DNA of 64,000 nt from NCBI GenBank assembly GCA_036250195.1, contig JAVHZZ010000006.1, positions 183,779,350 through 183,843,349 on the forward strand. The letters are read 5' to 3'. The translations under genes and the position numbers were made by a program. This document shows, piece by piece, positions 1 to 11,529 of this stretch (positions are counted from its first letter, which is position 1; the number at the start of each line of letters is the position of its first letter). The notes under the pieces are model-generated. The model was given only the letters and a program-made list of their open reading frames with translations. It had not been told where the DNA came from and did not search any database. Source of the DNA: Mixophyes australis (Eukaryota > Chordata > Amphibia > Anura > Limnodynastidae).

Positions 1-600
1 GGGGCGCTGGGTAGCAAACTTTATTCACACTGTCACTGACAGACAGTGTGATATACATACTGCACAGGCGCCGCGGCCGCCGGGAAGAGTTACCCAGTGT
101 CACCTGATCACTAACATCAGTGATCAGTGATCAGGTGTGTGACACAGTGCGAGCAATGCGCCGGGCGGACAGTGAAGAAAGAGCGGCGGCACCCCGCCGC
201 CGCTGCACCTCTCCCCCTCCTCACCGCTGACTCGATTTTCAAATCTAGTCAGCGGCAGCGGCGCCCTGCAGGTCCCGGCGCCCTAGGCAACTGCCTAAGG
301 TTGCCTAATGGGAGCGCCGGGCCTGCCTGTAAGTATCGCAAGCTCCAATATGTATGTATATAAAGCAGTCTACAGTCAAAATCATATTTAAGCACTGATT
401 GCCTCTGTTCATTTGGACCTTTAGTATACGTCCCCCTTAACATTTTAAGCGGGACGTATAATAAAGCGATTTGTAGAAACGGATGCTTTTTTTGGAGGTT
501 TTAAATATGCCTTATTTACTAATGCCAAAACTGCTGCAAAACCACCAGAAAAGTGCTGCTTTACAAAGTGCCACATTAAAAATCTTCAATGAAATAAATT
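1..600. other. Unclassified sequence with two short inverted repeats
   Basis: No gene is recognised. There is a GC-rich block at 61-330. Inverted repeats are CACCTGATCACT (101-112) with AGTGATCAGGTG (126-137), and a 16-bp arm pair at 425-440 and 445-460 with one mismatch and a 4-base loop, followed directly by AATAAA. The stretch at 270-325 resembles repeat sequence near 54710-54760 in opposite orientation. Confidence 0.4.
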
Positions 601-602
601 CA

Positions 603-905
603 AAGCACTAAATTTATGACGATGTGCTTGATTCCCACCTTGATTACTGCAACCTCCTCCTTACTTGCCTCCCCTACACACGACTCGCTCCTCTACAGTC
701 TATACTCAACACTGCACTAATCTTTCTCTCTTGCCGGTCTACCTCTGCCTCCCCTCTCTGTCAAGCCTAACACTGGCTCCCTTACTGCTACAGAATCCTC
801 TTCAAACTTTTTACCTTCTCCTACTAAACCATCTCCAACTCTACTACTCCCGATGTCTCCAACCTCATCTCTATTATAGTCCCTCTCGTAACTTATGTCT
901 CAATG
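603..905 (+). mobile_element. L2-like LINE fragment (reverse transcriptase C-terminal part)
   Basis: Shifting frames translate to pieces such as [13 protein letters not shown] and a degraded ALHWLPL, the C-terminal part of L2-clade LINE reverse transcriptase also seen intact at 57113-58756 on the other strand. The fragment has several frameshifts and stops and is a dead scrap. Confidence 0.75.
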
Positions 906-1032
906 CTTATTTAGTCTTTGACTTTAGACTTATTTGGTTAAAATAATGAATCACACAATCTTTATGGTGGCTGATCTTTGCAATCCACATGTGGGTTCAT
1001 AATGCCTTACTGCCTTACAGCATCCTCTAGAT

Positions 1033-1647
1033 CATGGGTCAGGGAACTTTTTTTACCTTTTACACCCAAATATATTTAGATACGCCAATGTTACCCCCTT
1101 GATTTGAAAGGAAGGAAATCATATATTATTAATTATTGGAATTCAAAATTTTATTAAATCTATTCAAAATTTATTTGAAAGCTTCAACTTCAAAACTTCA
1201 GGTTTTGGAGAAATGATGTTGCTTCATTGTTGCTACAAGAGCATAAATATTGGGGCAGTTTGATGTCAGAGCAATTTGGATACAGTCTTCAGCGTCCAAT
1301 CGATTTCTCTGCTTTGTTTTTATGTTCGTTAGAGTGGAAAATCCTTGTGTTGCAAAAGGCAGCAACTTTTGACTGCCTCCTCATGTGCAATTTTGAATAC
1401 CTTTGCAGCTGTTGACATCCAAAAATATGACAGATCTGCTTTGCCTTCAAATGCAATACGTGCTTCAGTATTGCATTAAAGCTCAAGAAGTGCCTCTGCC
1501 AACCCTTGAGGCTCTTTTGGTACAACAACAATTTCACATTTAAATTGGTCTACAATCCAACTGACAGCATGTGAATCGGCAGCATTACCCCTAGGAATTA
1601 AATTTTTACCCCATTTGGGGTAATTTACCCCTGTTCCCTGACCACTG
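1033..1647. mobile_element. hAT-like DNA transposon with 8-bp target duplication
   Basis: The element starts CATGGGTCAGGGAAC and ends GTTCCCTGACCACTG, an imperfect terminal inverted repeat. It is flanked by CTCTAGAT (1025-1032) and CTTTAGAT (1648-1655), an 8-bp duplication with one mismatch, as expected for hAT insertion. It is 615 bp and has no recognisable transposase. Confidence 0.75.
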
Positions 1648-1655
1648 CTTTAGAT

Positions 1656-2493
1656 ATACCTGCTAATGGCCCCAAATACAGAGGGACAGTCAAACTTTCT
1701 GTGGACAGTCTCAGTTTGTTCCAGAGTTTTAATGTCCCTGCAGCTTCCCAACACAAAGCTCCAGCTGCTAACATGGAGGAGTAGCAGCTGGAAACTTCTT
1801 ACCTGTGAAGCAGTCTGCTGTTTCTTCTCAATGTCAGTGATGGGATGAGGGAGAGTGACGCTTGCCTATGAAGTCATTGCTGAGCACATCAAACTCATCT
1901 GCTAAGCTAAGAAGAAGTTGGGAGAGGGTGTCACCTCCAAGGAGTGGAACCAACTCAAAGAAGGAGTAGTGCCACATAGGGCCCAATCAGAGCTCCTGCC
2001 GTCCCTGCTCATATACATAGACTGGAGGCCCTATAAAAGTCTGTGTTTTCTTTGCTTTGTAACAAGTTTACTTGTTGCAAAGTAGAAAAAGAAACATATT
2101 TGGGAAGTATGCTATTTTCTGGCATACCTGCCAGCATTTCCAGTTCCCATAGGTCACAAAGGCAATGATCTCTTGTGAGAAATAGGTGTTGCATGTGCAG
2201 ATTCGGTATGATTTGGTTGCAGCATTCAAGTGCTGCAAACTTCAGGGCTTCCTAGGTACCTTTGCTTATGAGCATTGAGAATATGTGTATAAGCAGATGA
2301 AGGTCAGAGCTCTTATCTCTTGTCCTTTTCTCTGTGACATTTACTTCTGACAGCATGTTTTGTGCTGGATTCTGCACTGTCTGACTGTAGTTTGGAGGGC
2401 TCACACATTGTCTAACCCCTTAATGACCATGGAGTTTTATGACCAGGCCAAATTTTACATTTGCAATTTTCTCCAGTTTCACAGGAAATAACA
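1656..2493. other. No recognised feature
   Basis: I see no exon, RNA gene or clear repeat. Open frames are short and lack recognisable motifs. Confidence 0.4.
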
Positions 2494-2501
2494 TTATATT
2501 T

Positions 2502-2836
2502 CATACTTACCAACTTTTTTAAGTTGGTGTCCGGGAGACTCTCTGTAGCCGGTGGGCGTGCGGGGGGCGGGGCGCCGAAATTGCGTCATTTTGACCCCGC
2601 CCCGGCGACGTAATGACGCAAATCGCGGCATTTGACAGCCGGGGGCGGGGCTTAATGCCGCAATTCACCGGGAATCGCGGCGTTTGGGATCTAATTCTGC
2701 CCACTTCACTAGGAAGTGCCCCACTTCCTAGTGAAGTGAGCAGAATTCGGGAGATTGCCACACTCGCCCGGGAGTCCGGGAGACTCTCGCAAAATGCGGG
2801 AGTCTCCCGGACATTCCGGGAGAGTTGGCAAGTATG
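2502..2836. mobile_element. hAT-like foldback MITE
   Basis: The element is strongly palindromic. It begins CATACTTACCAACTT and ends AGTTGGCAAGTATG, and inside it the motif GGGAGTCTCCCGGACATTCC mirrors GTCCGGGAGACTC near the start. The flanks TTATATTT (2494-2501) and CTATATTT (2837-2844) are an 8-bp duplication with one mismatch. At 335 bp and with no coding capacity it is a non-autonomous element. A decayed relative is at about 41158-41326. Confidence 0.75.
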
Positions 2837-2978
2837 CTATATTTTAAACTAAAAAAGTAAATGTTCAATTGTATGTGATAAATAGGCCAAAATGTTATTA
2901 AGCAAACATAAGTGACAAATGGGATCAAGGAAATGACAGGATAAGAGAAACCATAAATTGTCACAGTACGGAAAATCT

Positions 2979-3019
2979 CTCTCTCTCTCTGTAAATAAAT
3001 ATCTATATATCTATATATA

Positions 3020-3062
<43 letters not shown>
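2979..3062. repeat. (CT)n and (TA)n microsatellite
   Basis: A short CT run at about 2979-2991 is followed by interrupted ATCTATAT motifs and then an uninterrupted TA run ending near 3062. Confidence 0.9.
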
Positions 3063-3064
<2 letters not shown>

Positions 3065-3389
3065 CAACATGGAGGTAGAGATGCAAACTGAATGATTATA
3101 ATGCTATATATTAGGAGGATACGGAATAGGTGGTCGCTAACCACACAGGAAGAAGCAGAAAACTCACACTTTTGAGATCAGAGCTTAGGAATTAAATGAG
3201 TGGGGTGGAAGGAAGTTTAAGAGGCAGTCCGGGAGGGAGGAATGGTGAGGGAAAGTTAAATATAGAGCCAGGGGGACCAAATTTTATGGAACTTTTCCTC
3301 TTTATCGTGCAGGTGTAAAGTAATTTTCTCCATACTGGCTATGAACCAAATGTAGGATTTCAAAGAAGAGAAGTGGGGAGGGTCAGCCT

Positions 3390-3700
3390 ATTTCCATGAT
3401 TTGGCTATCAAGTAGCGAGCGGCGGCCAGTACATGGGTAGCTTCGCTGAACAGGCATCAGTGTCCAGGATAAGGTAGAAGAGAAGGAAGGGCAAAAGGTC
3501 TTTATTGATGGGGCATAGGAGGAGGGAGGACAACAGGTTGTCGACTTTATCCCAGAAGTAGGGGATGACCGGATATATTTTAGCAAGCCTGTCAGGTGTG
3601 AGGTACCATCCATAGTAGAACTTGTAGGTGTTTTCCTTAATTAAGGTCAAGGTGGAACTGGTGGCAACACGGGATCTAATGGTCTCTCAGCAGTCCTTCT
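3390..3700 (-). mobile_element. L1/Tx1-like LINE relic (ORF2 C-terminal region)
   Basis: On the minus strand the frame reads KENTYKFYYGWYLTPDRLAK and continues to a degenerate PMYWPPLATR segment, the pattern of the C-terminal region of L1-clade ORF2. It is short and lacks the zinc-knuckle cysteines, so it is a 5'-truncated dead copy. Confidence 0.65.
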
Positions 3701-4435
3701 CCAGGGTGGGCCCAGTTATCTTTCCCATTCCCTCTCATGAGTTTTCCCTGGGACCAGCAAATCATCCACGAATAGATTATATTTAGAAGAGATCAGGCAT
3801 CTTCGCAGGGGTGAGGAGAGACATAGAGTTTCAAATGGAGAGGTCAGGCAGGGGAGGGCTGGCAAACTTTAGGACAGGGGGCAAGACTCGACTCAACAGC
3901 CTATTTTAAATGAAAAAAAATGCATGTAGAATAGTGACGCAACAGAAGGTAACCCACTATAGGACTGGCCCAGAGGGCAGATGCCACCTTGCCCCCCAGC
4001 CAAGCCTGCCCCTGAGGTCAGGTAATGGGAGCTGCCTGGCAAGAAAGAGCAGAGAAAATGCCTAATCTGCAGGTATTGGAAAAAAGAAGTGTGAAAGTCA
4101 AGAGATCAGGAGCAAAGGGAATCATAAGTCAAGAGTTTCTCCTGATCCGCCTGGTCCCCGGCGAACTGAATGCTTGAGGTGACCTATAGCTAAGGAAAGG
4201 ATTTTGACATACCAGGGGAAAAAGCAGTATTATGCTATAGTAGCAAGATAGAGAAGGGAACAGGGGAGATGGAGAGGTGGTGTTTACAGGTCTCCCAGGT
4301 ACTAGCCTCAAATGACAATGATCACCCAATGAGGGCAGCCATGGAAATCTGCGGTAGGCCACAGATGTAGGACAATGATGGGAAATTTAGACAAACAGGC
4401 TCAATGTCTGCCCAAGATTGAGAGGTGGGAGAAGC
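3701..4435. other. No recognised feature
   Basis: The sequence is purine-rich on the + strand. I recognise no exon or repeat boundary in it. Confidence 0.35.
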
Positions 4436-5254
4436 ATTGATATTTATAAATACCGCCCTCCATGGCCGTCAAGCGCCATTTGAGAGAGGGACACAGGAGG
4501 GGTAGCATAGAGTGTAGAGTAGTTGGGCAGGCAAAGTTAGAGAATTGAAAGAGGAGGGTGGTAGCAGTGTTAAACAAAGTAATCAGTGACATTCAGGAGG
4601 GCTCCATAGCTTCAGTGTTAAATCTCATTGTAGAAAAATACAAAACCTAGTACTGGCAGGGTTGGTGTAATTCTGCAGTCTAATTCTACTGTGTTATATA
4701 GGTAACACAAAAAGGAGAGCTCCATTGCTCCATTGCTAATTGTCATTGTTGAAATACAAATAGTAGTCCTTGCAGGCTTTTCTTCTGAATTTGCACCAAA
4801 AAGTGTACGGTGTTATATACATCCAAAGACAAGAGCTCCATTGCTAATTGTCATTGCTGAAATACAAATACTAGGCATTGCAGGCTTTTCTTCTGACTTT
4901 TCTTTTCTGCCACTGCTGTGTGCTAATGTGTCCTAGATGTGGTAGGAATTGCCCTGTGTTTGAGTCATTGCTCTGTGGCTTAGCATCCAGCCAGGTCGCT
5001 GCAGTATTTGTCTGAAAGTGTATGAAAATAATAATGTGACCTGTGAGGTGGTCAGGATTGACTGCAAATGACTTGAAATTAGTGTTATTGAGGTTAATAA
5101 TAATGTAGGATCAAAAAAAGAGCAAAATTATGTGATTTTAGCATATTTTAGTAATTTTTCTAAAAAAATACAATACCAAATACACGAGGGCAGTTTTGCC
5201 AAAACCAAAACATGAAGCTAATCTATATCCAAAACCAACCCTGACAGCCGTGGG
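4436..5254. mobile_element. Truncated hAT-Ac-family copy
   Basis: This stretch aligns by eye, base for base over long runs, with 37555-38300, which lies in a complete element with target duplications. Shared blocks include the CCGCCCTCCA start, the GCGCCATTTGAGAGAGGGAC block and the AATAATAATGTGACCTGTGA block. Both terminal repeats are missing here, so this is a truncated copy. Confidence 0.75.
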
Positions 5255-6085
5255 TAGGGAGATTAAGTAGTAGGTCCTCGGATTTTGTAATATTAATTTT
5301 GTAGCACCAGAGGCACCTATAATGTTCCATGATGACAAATGAGTTGGGGAGGGAGATTTTGGTTGCTGGAAGGTCAAAAGGACTTCGTCCACGAAGAGAG
5401 AGAGCTTACTTCCCAGGCCCCCCGCATCCACACTTCGAACATCTGGGGAGACCCTAAAGGTGGCCGTTCTCTATTCTATTTGCCAATTACCACACTTAAA
5501 ATTTCTTAAAGCTATATGGTTTTGCTTATATAAAAAGCATTGCTTCTGCATAATCAATTGAAATTGTTAAAACCCTCAGGTGAATTATGAATGAACAGAT
5601 TTTTTGGTTTCTACTAAGGTGTAAAGTCAGTTTCTAATGGTGTGAAACAAGCGAAAAACTGCATGAGTTAAAGCAAATGGAATGTTCAAAAAATGACTGA
5701 AAAAAGTTTTAAATAAAAAAATATACTTATAATGAATCCTGTGTATGCAAATTATTTTCTTTGCAATATTCAATTACTCTAATGATGTAAGCGACAGTTT
5801 GGGTTTGGTATGTCTGAAGAATTGACTTAGATGCAATTTTCTGGTGAAAATGATTAACAGCAGTAAACCTCATTGACGTTGTCAAAGTTGACTACAATGC
5901 ACTTTCACAAATAAGTGAATAATACTGATTTGTGTTTTCAATACAGAAAGTATTAAAAAAAACACCTCTTAGATCCTTTTGAGATATACACTTTAGCCAA
6001 CTCATGAGGGCAATAATAATATTTACATATCAATTGTATGTGTTTTATTTACATGGAACAATTTTAGTGCAAGAGCATTTATCCC
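5255..6085. other. No recognised feature
   Basis: AT-rich sequence without recognisable exon, RNA gene or repeat structure. Confidence 0.35.
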
Positions 6086-6225
6086 ATAGATTGTAAGCTT
6101 GCGGGCAGGGTCTTCTTACCTGTCTGTATTACCCAGTATTTTTTTATTACTGCATGTGTTCCAAATTGTTAGGCGCTACAGAATTTGCTGGTGCTATATA
6201 AATAAATGATGTTAATGATGATGTT
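6086..6225 (+). mobile_element. L2-like LINE 3' tail
   Basis: The fragment runs from CCCATAGATTGTAAGCTTGC through a GGCGCTACAG block to GTGCTATATAAATAAATGAT. This is the usual 3' untranslated tail of vertebrate L2-like LINEs, severely 5'-truncated. A related scrap is at 60718-60780. Confidence 0.75.
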
Positions 6226-6413
6226 GATTTACTTGCAATAACATAAGCTTAGGTTATAGGGACATATAAACATAAGTGGGATCCTCCAACTTAATATTAC
6301 TGCATAGCATTCAGCCAGTAAAATATACTGCAGAAATCTATAGGTGAGAAGTTTCCACCTATGTTACAGCACATATACTTTTCTGCTAGGTAGAGAACAT
6401 CTTTGGTTCTTCC

Positions 6414-6458
6414 TTCTCTGCAGAAACCATTCGGTTTTCCAATGGTTTCTGCAGAGAA
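6414..6458. repeat. Perfect 18-bp inverted repeat (hairpin)
   Basis: The arm TTCTCTGCAGAAACCATT (6414-6431) is exactly complementary to 6441-6458, with a 9-base loop. No terminal repeats or other context identify a transposon. Confidence 0.85.
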
Positions 6459-7139
6459 TGTGGCCACAGCTGCACATGCAATATATATATATACAGTATA
6501 TTACTGTACATCAGCGATCTCACTGGATGGAAACTGCTCCTAATTGTTTGTTAGCTAGTGCACATGAACCAGAGACTGCCTGCAAGTGCTGATCAGAGCA
6601 TACTATGCTTAACCTTTTCTCACTTGATAGTAACTGTTCTGCTAGTATATAGAGTCTTGTACAACATAATAGAACATCTATATACTGAATAATGTTGGGT
6701 AATGTTGAGAAAATCGAAAATACTTTGAGTTTTACATATTACCAACAAAAAATCCTCCCATTTTTTGTAGCACTGGTAGTGAATGTGTTAAAGAGACAAA
6801 CCAGAGAACGATTTATTTCAGCATTCCACCCCATCCCAAGGTTTTCATGGGGATGCTGGGACAAATCTCTTCTCCACACCTCCTCATACACTTCTACCAC
6901 CTCCCAATCTCCCCCACCTTATACTTAGAAAGAACAGCAGATTGTTCTTCTCTTTGTAAAGAATCTTAGGGCTCAAAACTTCTGCAATTCAGATATCGAT
7001 TTCCCGACCTGGTAGAATCACCAATATTAGAGATCACCCACATCAGCACAGGAGACTCCCACTGTATTTATATTACCAAAGGAGTATGGGAAGAAAATGT
7101 AGAATCCTGCTTTATTCATTAGTTGGGTGAATTACAGGG

Positions 7140-7560
7140 AAAGGTAACAGTATTATGAGGTTTTATAGCAAGAGGTAACATGGACTATCAGCAGTTAGGA
7201 AATGTTACATAGAGTAATATGAGTAACAGGGAGAAGTTATATGGAGTAATAGGAGACGTTATATAGAGGCTATATGGAGTAATGGAAGGAGTTATAGAGA
7301 GGTTATATGGAGTAATAGGTGGAGTTATAGAGAGGTTATTTGGAGTAATAGGAGAAGTTATAGCGAGGAAGAGTTATGGGAAGAGGATATACGGAGTATA
7401 ATGAGAAGTTATAGGGAGAGGATATAGGGAGTATAATGAGGAGTTATAGGGTGAGTGTATAGAGAGTAGTAAAAGATGTTATAGGGAGAGGACGGTTATG
7501 TACAGTATTAGCAGAAGTTATAGTGAGAGGGTATGTGGACAGTAATCACTGTTTTGATAT
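7140..7560. repeat. Degenerate purine-rich minisatellite
   Basis: Imperfect units of roughly 30-40 bp built on GTTATAGAGAGG, GTTATATGGAGTAATAGG and similar blocks repeat through this stretch. The units vary too much to give one period. Confidence 0.7.
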
Positions 7561-7759
7561 AGTACCTGTTACACAGACATATAGGATATAGCAAAAGGAT
7601 TAGATACAGGAACAATATGGAGAATATGTATAGTGCATATATAAACCAATAGAAAAAGCTTCAGGTTTTGTTATTTTATAGCAAGGTGGATGTACGTGGT
7701 GCAGTTTATGGGAGATTCTGCACACAACTACAATAAATGTATCCTAGAAAACAGAGCCA

Positions 7760-9125
7760 GACACATGGGGGGAGGAGGAAGAAGGATATGGTCTATGGCC
7801 CTCTCAGCAGCTGGAGATTGAGCAGCAGAGAGAGCTGGAGACTGGCCACACATTCCTCGAGTTTAAAGCAATAAAGCTTCGGCAGGGAGTAATCTGCAAG
7901 GATTTCCTGGATATCAGAAGGAAACGCTTGTGGGCTAGGCACGCATCACCTGCAAGCAAAGTGCAGAGTGGGAAGACAAAAGAGATTGGAAAGCTGAGAT
8001 GAGGGAGAAAGAGAAATGTAAGAAGGGAGAAAAAAAAGGTCAAATCAGCTTGATAAAATGGTTAAGTCAGAAAAGCAAAGAATAAAAAGGGGGGGGGAAG
8101 GAAAAGTTGAAAGAGTGAGAAGAGTGAGTGGGTGGTAAAGTGGAAGAAGAGACATATTAGAAGAATAGCAGCAAACAAAAGGTGCAAATAGAATGGGAAA
8201 ATGCAGAGTAGAGAATTGATGAAGATGAAGAAGGAGAGAGAGAAAGAGGCTGCAGGTAACATGGGGAAAGAGGGACACTGACAAGTGTGAATGAGATGAT
8301 GATAAAAGAAGCATTTATCAGAGGAAGAGAGTGCTACTGCTAGGTCAAAAAACATTCTTAAAGTAAAGGGAATAGAGGAAAAAGTGCAGTAGATGATGAG
8401 GTAGTGCGGCAAATACGACACATGTGGTTAAACTAGAGAAAAAAATGACAGGCGTGATCAGGAAGAGAACAATTAACTAGATATGGATAAAGTAGGGAAA
8501 AGAGTAAACAATGGTGTAAAAAGACAAAAGTGAATGAAGGACAGGCAAAACATGAGATGGATGGGTGGGTGGAGAGAGAAAGAAGGGAAACGATATAGAA
8601 ATGGTTAGGAGAAGAAGAAAGCATGAAAAAAGTTGAATGGAAAAGAGTGAAGGAGGAGAGGGAAAATAAGAGAAATATGGGGAGAGAATAAAACAACAGA
8701 TAGAAAAGTTAAAAAGATTAGGATGATGTAGAAAACAAAGCAAACATGACATATATGGAGACAACAGTAAATGAAGAGAGTGGGCAGTGGTGGATATGAG
8801 AGTTTCCCAGTTCTATTTAAATAAACAGTGATGAGGACGGGAGAGGGTGAGTGAGGTTGATGGTAGTAGGTACAGTAACGTAAGTGGAGAAATAAAGCTG
8901 GGAGTAAGTTAAAAAGAAAAGTGATGATAGGTATAGGGAAAAGGGCTATAATACAAAGTATCTGTGAGGGGAATGATGGGGGAGGTGCAGGAATAATTGG
9001 GCTAGTGGAGAGGAGAGAGTGCTGGATGGGGGGAGTATACAAGAGAAAAAGTATGGCAAAACAAGAGAAGTAATTGGGGCAGATGAGAAGAAAAAAGACG
9101 ATAGTGAAAAAGTTAGATGGATAAA
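7760..9125. repeat. Long purine-rich strand (GA-rich)
   Basis: For about 1.3 kb the + strand is dominated by A and G with few T and very few C. The asymmetry removes stop codons from the minus strand and so creates several overlapping leucine, phenylalanine and serine-rich open frames there. These have no recognisable domains and I do not treat them as genes. Confidence 0.7.
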
Positions 9126-10568
9126 AGGACAACAAGTGTGTTATTGCAGTGCCATTGCTTTACACTGTGATATGACATCGACATCACACAGCAATATTAA
9201 CAGGGCAGAAAGTCTTGTGAACATTTCTGTGTACAGTCTTCCAGAAGTCAAGAAGTTAAAATTCCTTATATCCTCCCTTGTTGCCCATAAAGGAGGAAAA
9301 TCACTTGCCAACCTGGCCCAGCTCCAGCCTGCTTTCTGAGATTACCATCTTGGATGGATGTCACGCCAGCTCTGCTCGAGAGAAATACACATGGACCAGC
9401 CAGCACCTTCTCAAGGGCCTGTCAGACTTTCCATGAGCTCACAAGAAAGCAGGAGCTGCAGAACAGCAAAAAGCAGACAGTGTGGTGGGGGGAGGGCATG
9501 AGAGCCAGGGGTGACCCCATTAACACCTTGGACCAAATACTGGGGCTTACACTGTGGCTTTGATGTTGTTTCCCTAGTATATTTGCCAGAAGCAGCAACT
9601 CCCCAAAGCGTTAACACTTTTCCTGGCTCCTTTCTGTCTGTGTCAGTGCATCAGGCTGTATATCCCTTAGCTCTCTATGATCTTTGCCATCCTGCAAAGC
9701 GGAGCAGACTATTATTCTAGGGTGAGCATAAAAGACTCCACAGCTGACGTCTATAAAGAATGTGTCACCCATTACGGAAAAGACATATGGGATAAATCCC
9801 CTTAGTATAAATTATAAGGATATTTTAAGTCACCAAGGAGTTCCATGGCCACAAGTCAAGTTCCTTTATACAACACATAGAAGTCTGAGATAATAAATTG
9901 CTAGTAGGGTACGATATGCTATATAAGTACACAAATGAATGACTTGAACACTGAAGCAATGCCAACAAGTCACCAAGTGTAAGTGACAGTTCACCTTTTC
10001 TATAGATATAATTTAAAGTCATTTATACATATTGTAAGACAAAAAGACAGGGGGCGCCACACATAGTGTATTACAAGTGATAAACAGTAAATATATATAT
10101 CTCCACAGATAGGAAATCCCTGTACCAGATGTGCAATTTAATTGAGCCAATACACAGATCTAGCTGACCGTACTAAGGATCCACCTCAGGTCTAGGTATC
10201 GGGAAATCCCTCCAATCGTGAACCAGATGAATATGGATCTGCGGACTCAAATATAGCCACAATAGTGTAATACTATATAGAAGGAGACCAGTCAAGTCTC
10301 AAAAGTGCACAAATTTAATGGCAACATATAAAAAATCAATGCCCGTACATTGAGCACAATAAAAACAAGCTTATCTGTCCTCTGGCACAATCATAGAGAA
10401 TGAGGGTAACAGCCGGCAACACCTCAGACGTCCAGTAATGGGCACAGGAACCAGATACTTCTCCCATTCTCCCTCATTTATACATATATTAACATCACTT
10501 TTACAAAATAGGAAGTGTATTGAATAACTTGATGCAAGACGCACTAATCAGATATGAATTTTGATTGG
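9126..10568. other. No gene recognised; possible unclassified repeat at 10040-10490
   Basis: 9126-10030 looks like unique sequence without a recognisable exon. From about 10040 a block with GGGGGCGCCACACATAG and phrases such as GGGAAATCCCT used twice looks repeat-derived, but I cannot name it or find its ends. Confidence 0.3.
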
Positions 10569-10891
10569 CATATTACTAAGGGTGTGCACGGGCACTTTTA
10601 GTGTTTTGGGTTTTAGGTTCTGATTAGCTTGAGGTTTTGGGTTCTGATTTGTTTTGGCAAAACACCTGATGAAAGGTTTTGGTTCTGATTTAGGGTTTTG
10701 GGTTCTGATTTATTTTTAAAAAAGCATAAAAAGTGCTAAAATCTAGTTTTTTGTTTGTTTTTCACTCCTACGCTATTATTAACCTCAATAACATTCAATA
10801 ACAATCATTTCCACAAATTTTCAGTGTATTTGGAACACCTCACACCTCACAATATTGTTTTTAGTCCAAAACGTTGGACCGAGGTAGCTTT

Positions 10892-11165
10892 CTGGACTGC
10901 GTAGTGGAGTGGTCCCGGTACCCAATTTGGTACCGGGGCCACAATAAAAAAACCTTAACTGGTCTCAAATCCACTGCACAGCTATCTGGACTGCGTAGTG
11001 TAGTGGCCCCGGTACCCAATTTGGATACCGGGGCCACAATAAAAAAACCTTAACTGGTCTCAATTCCACTCCACAGCTATCTGGACTGCGTAGTGTAGTG
11101 GCCCGGTACCCAATTTGGTACCGGGGCCACAATAAAAAAACCTTAACTGGTCTGAATTTCACTCT
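10892..11165. repeat. Tandem repeat, about 95-bp unit, three copies
   Basis: Units begin with CTGGACTGCGTAGTG at 10892, 10986 and 11081. Each contains GGTACC-type inverted motifs around CCGGTACCCAATTTGG, then CCTTAACTGGTCT. A diverged fourth unit lies at about 11317-11390. Confidence 0.85.
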
Positions 11166-11529
11166 ACAGATGGCTGATCCTATATCCTCTGCAGCATATA
11201 CAGGGTGTAGTTCTAACGCGTCAATACCTCTTGTTTTTGACGATGACAGGTCATTTTAATTAATTTTGGATTTGGCCCCAACATTGAATGTAGTTTAATA
11301 TCTGATACGCATCTATCTGGACTGCGTAGTGGAGTGGCCCCGGTACCCAATATAAAACCCTCAACTGGTCTGAATACCACTGCACAGATGGCGGACACCA
11401 ACATAACAGTTAAGGCCGCAGTTATTTTTTTTTTTGGAACTACAAAAACAAAAAAACGTAGCAATGGAAATGGCAGTTCGTCTTTTTTGGAAATACAGAA
11501 AGAAAGAAAGTAGTAATAGAAATGTCAGT

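Noticed and set aside
8045..9135. Cluster of minus-strand frames that look like membrane proteins (Leu/Phe/Ser-rich)
   Set aside because: The hydrophobic composition comes from reading a purine-rich strand in reverse. Several overlapping frames look alike and none has a recognisable family.
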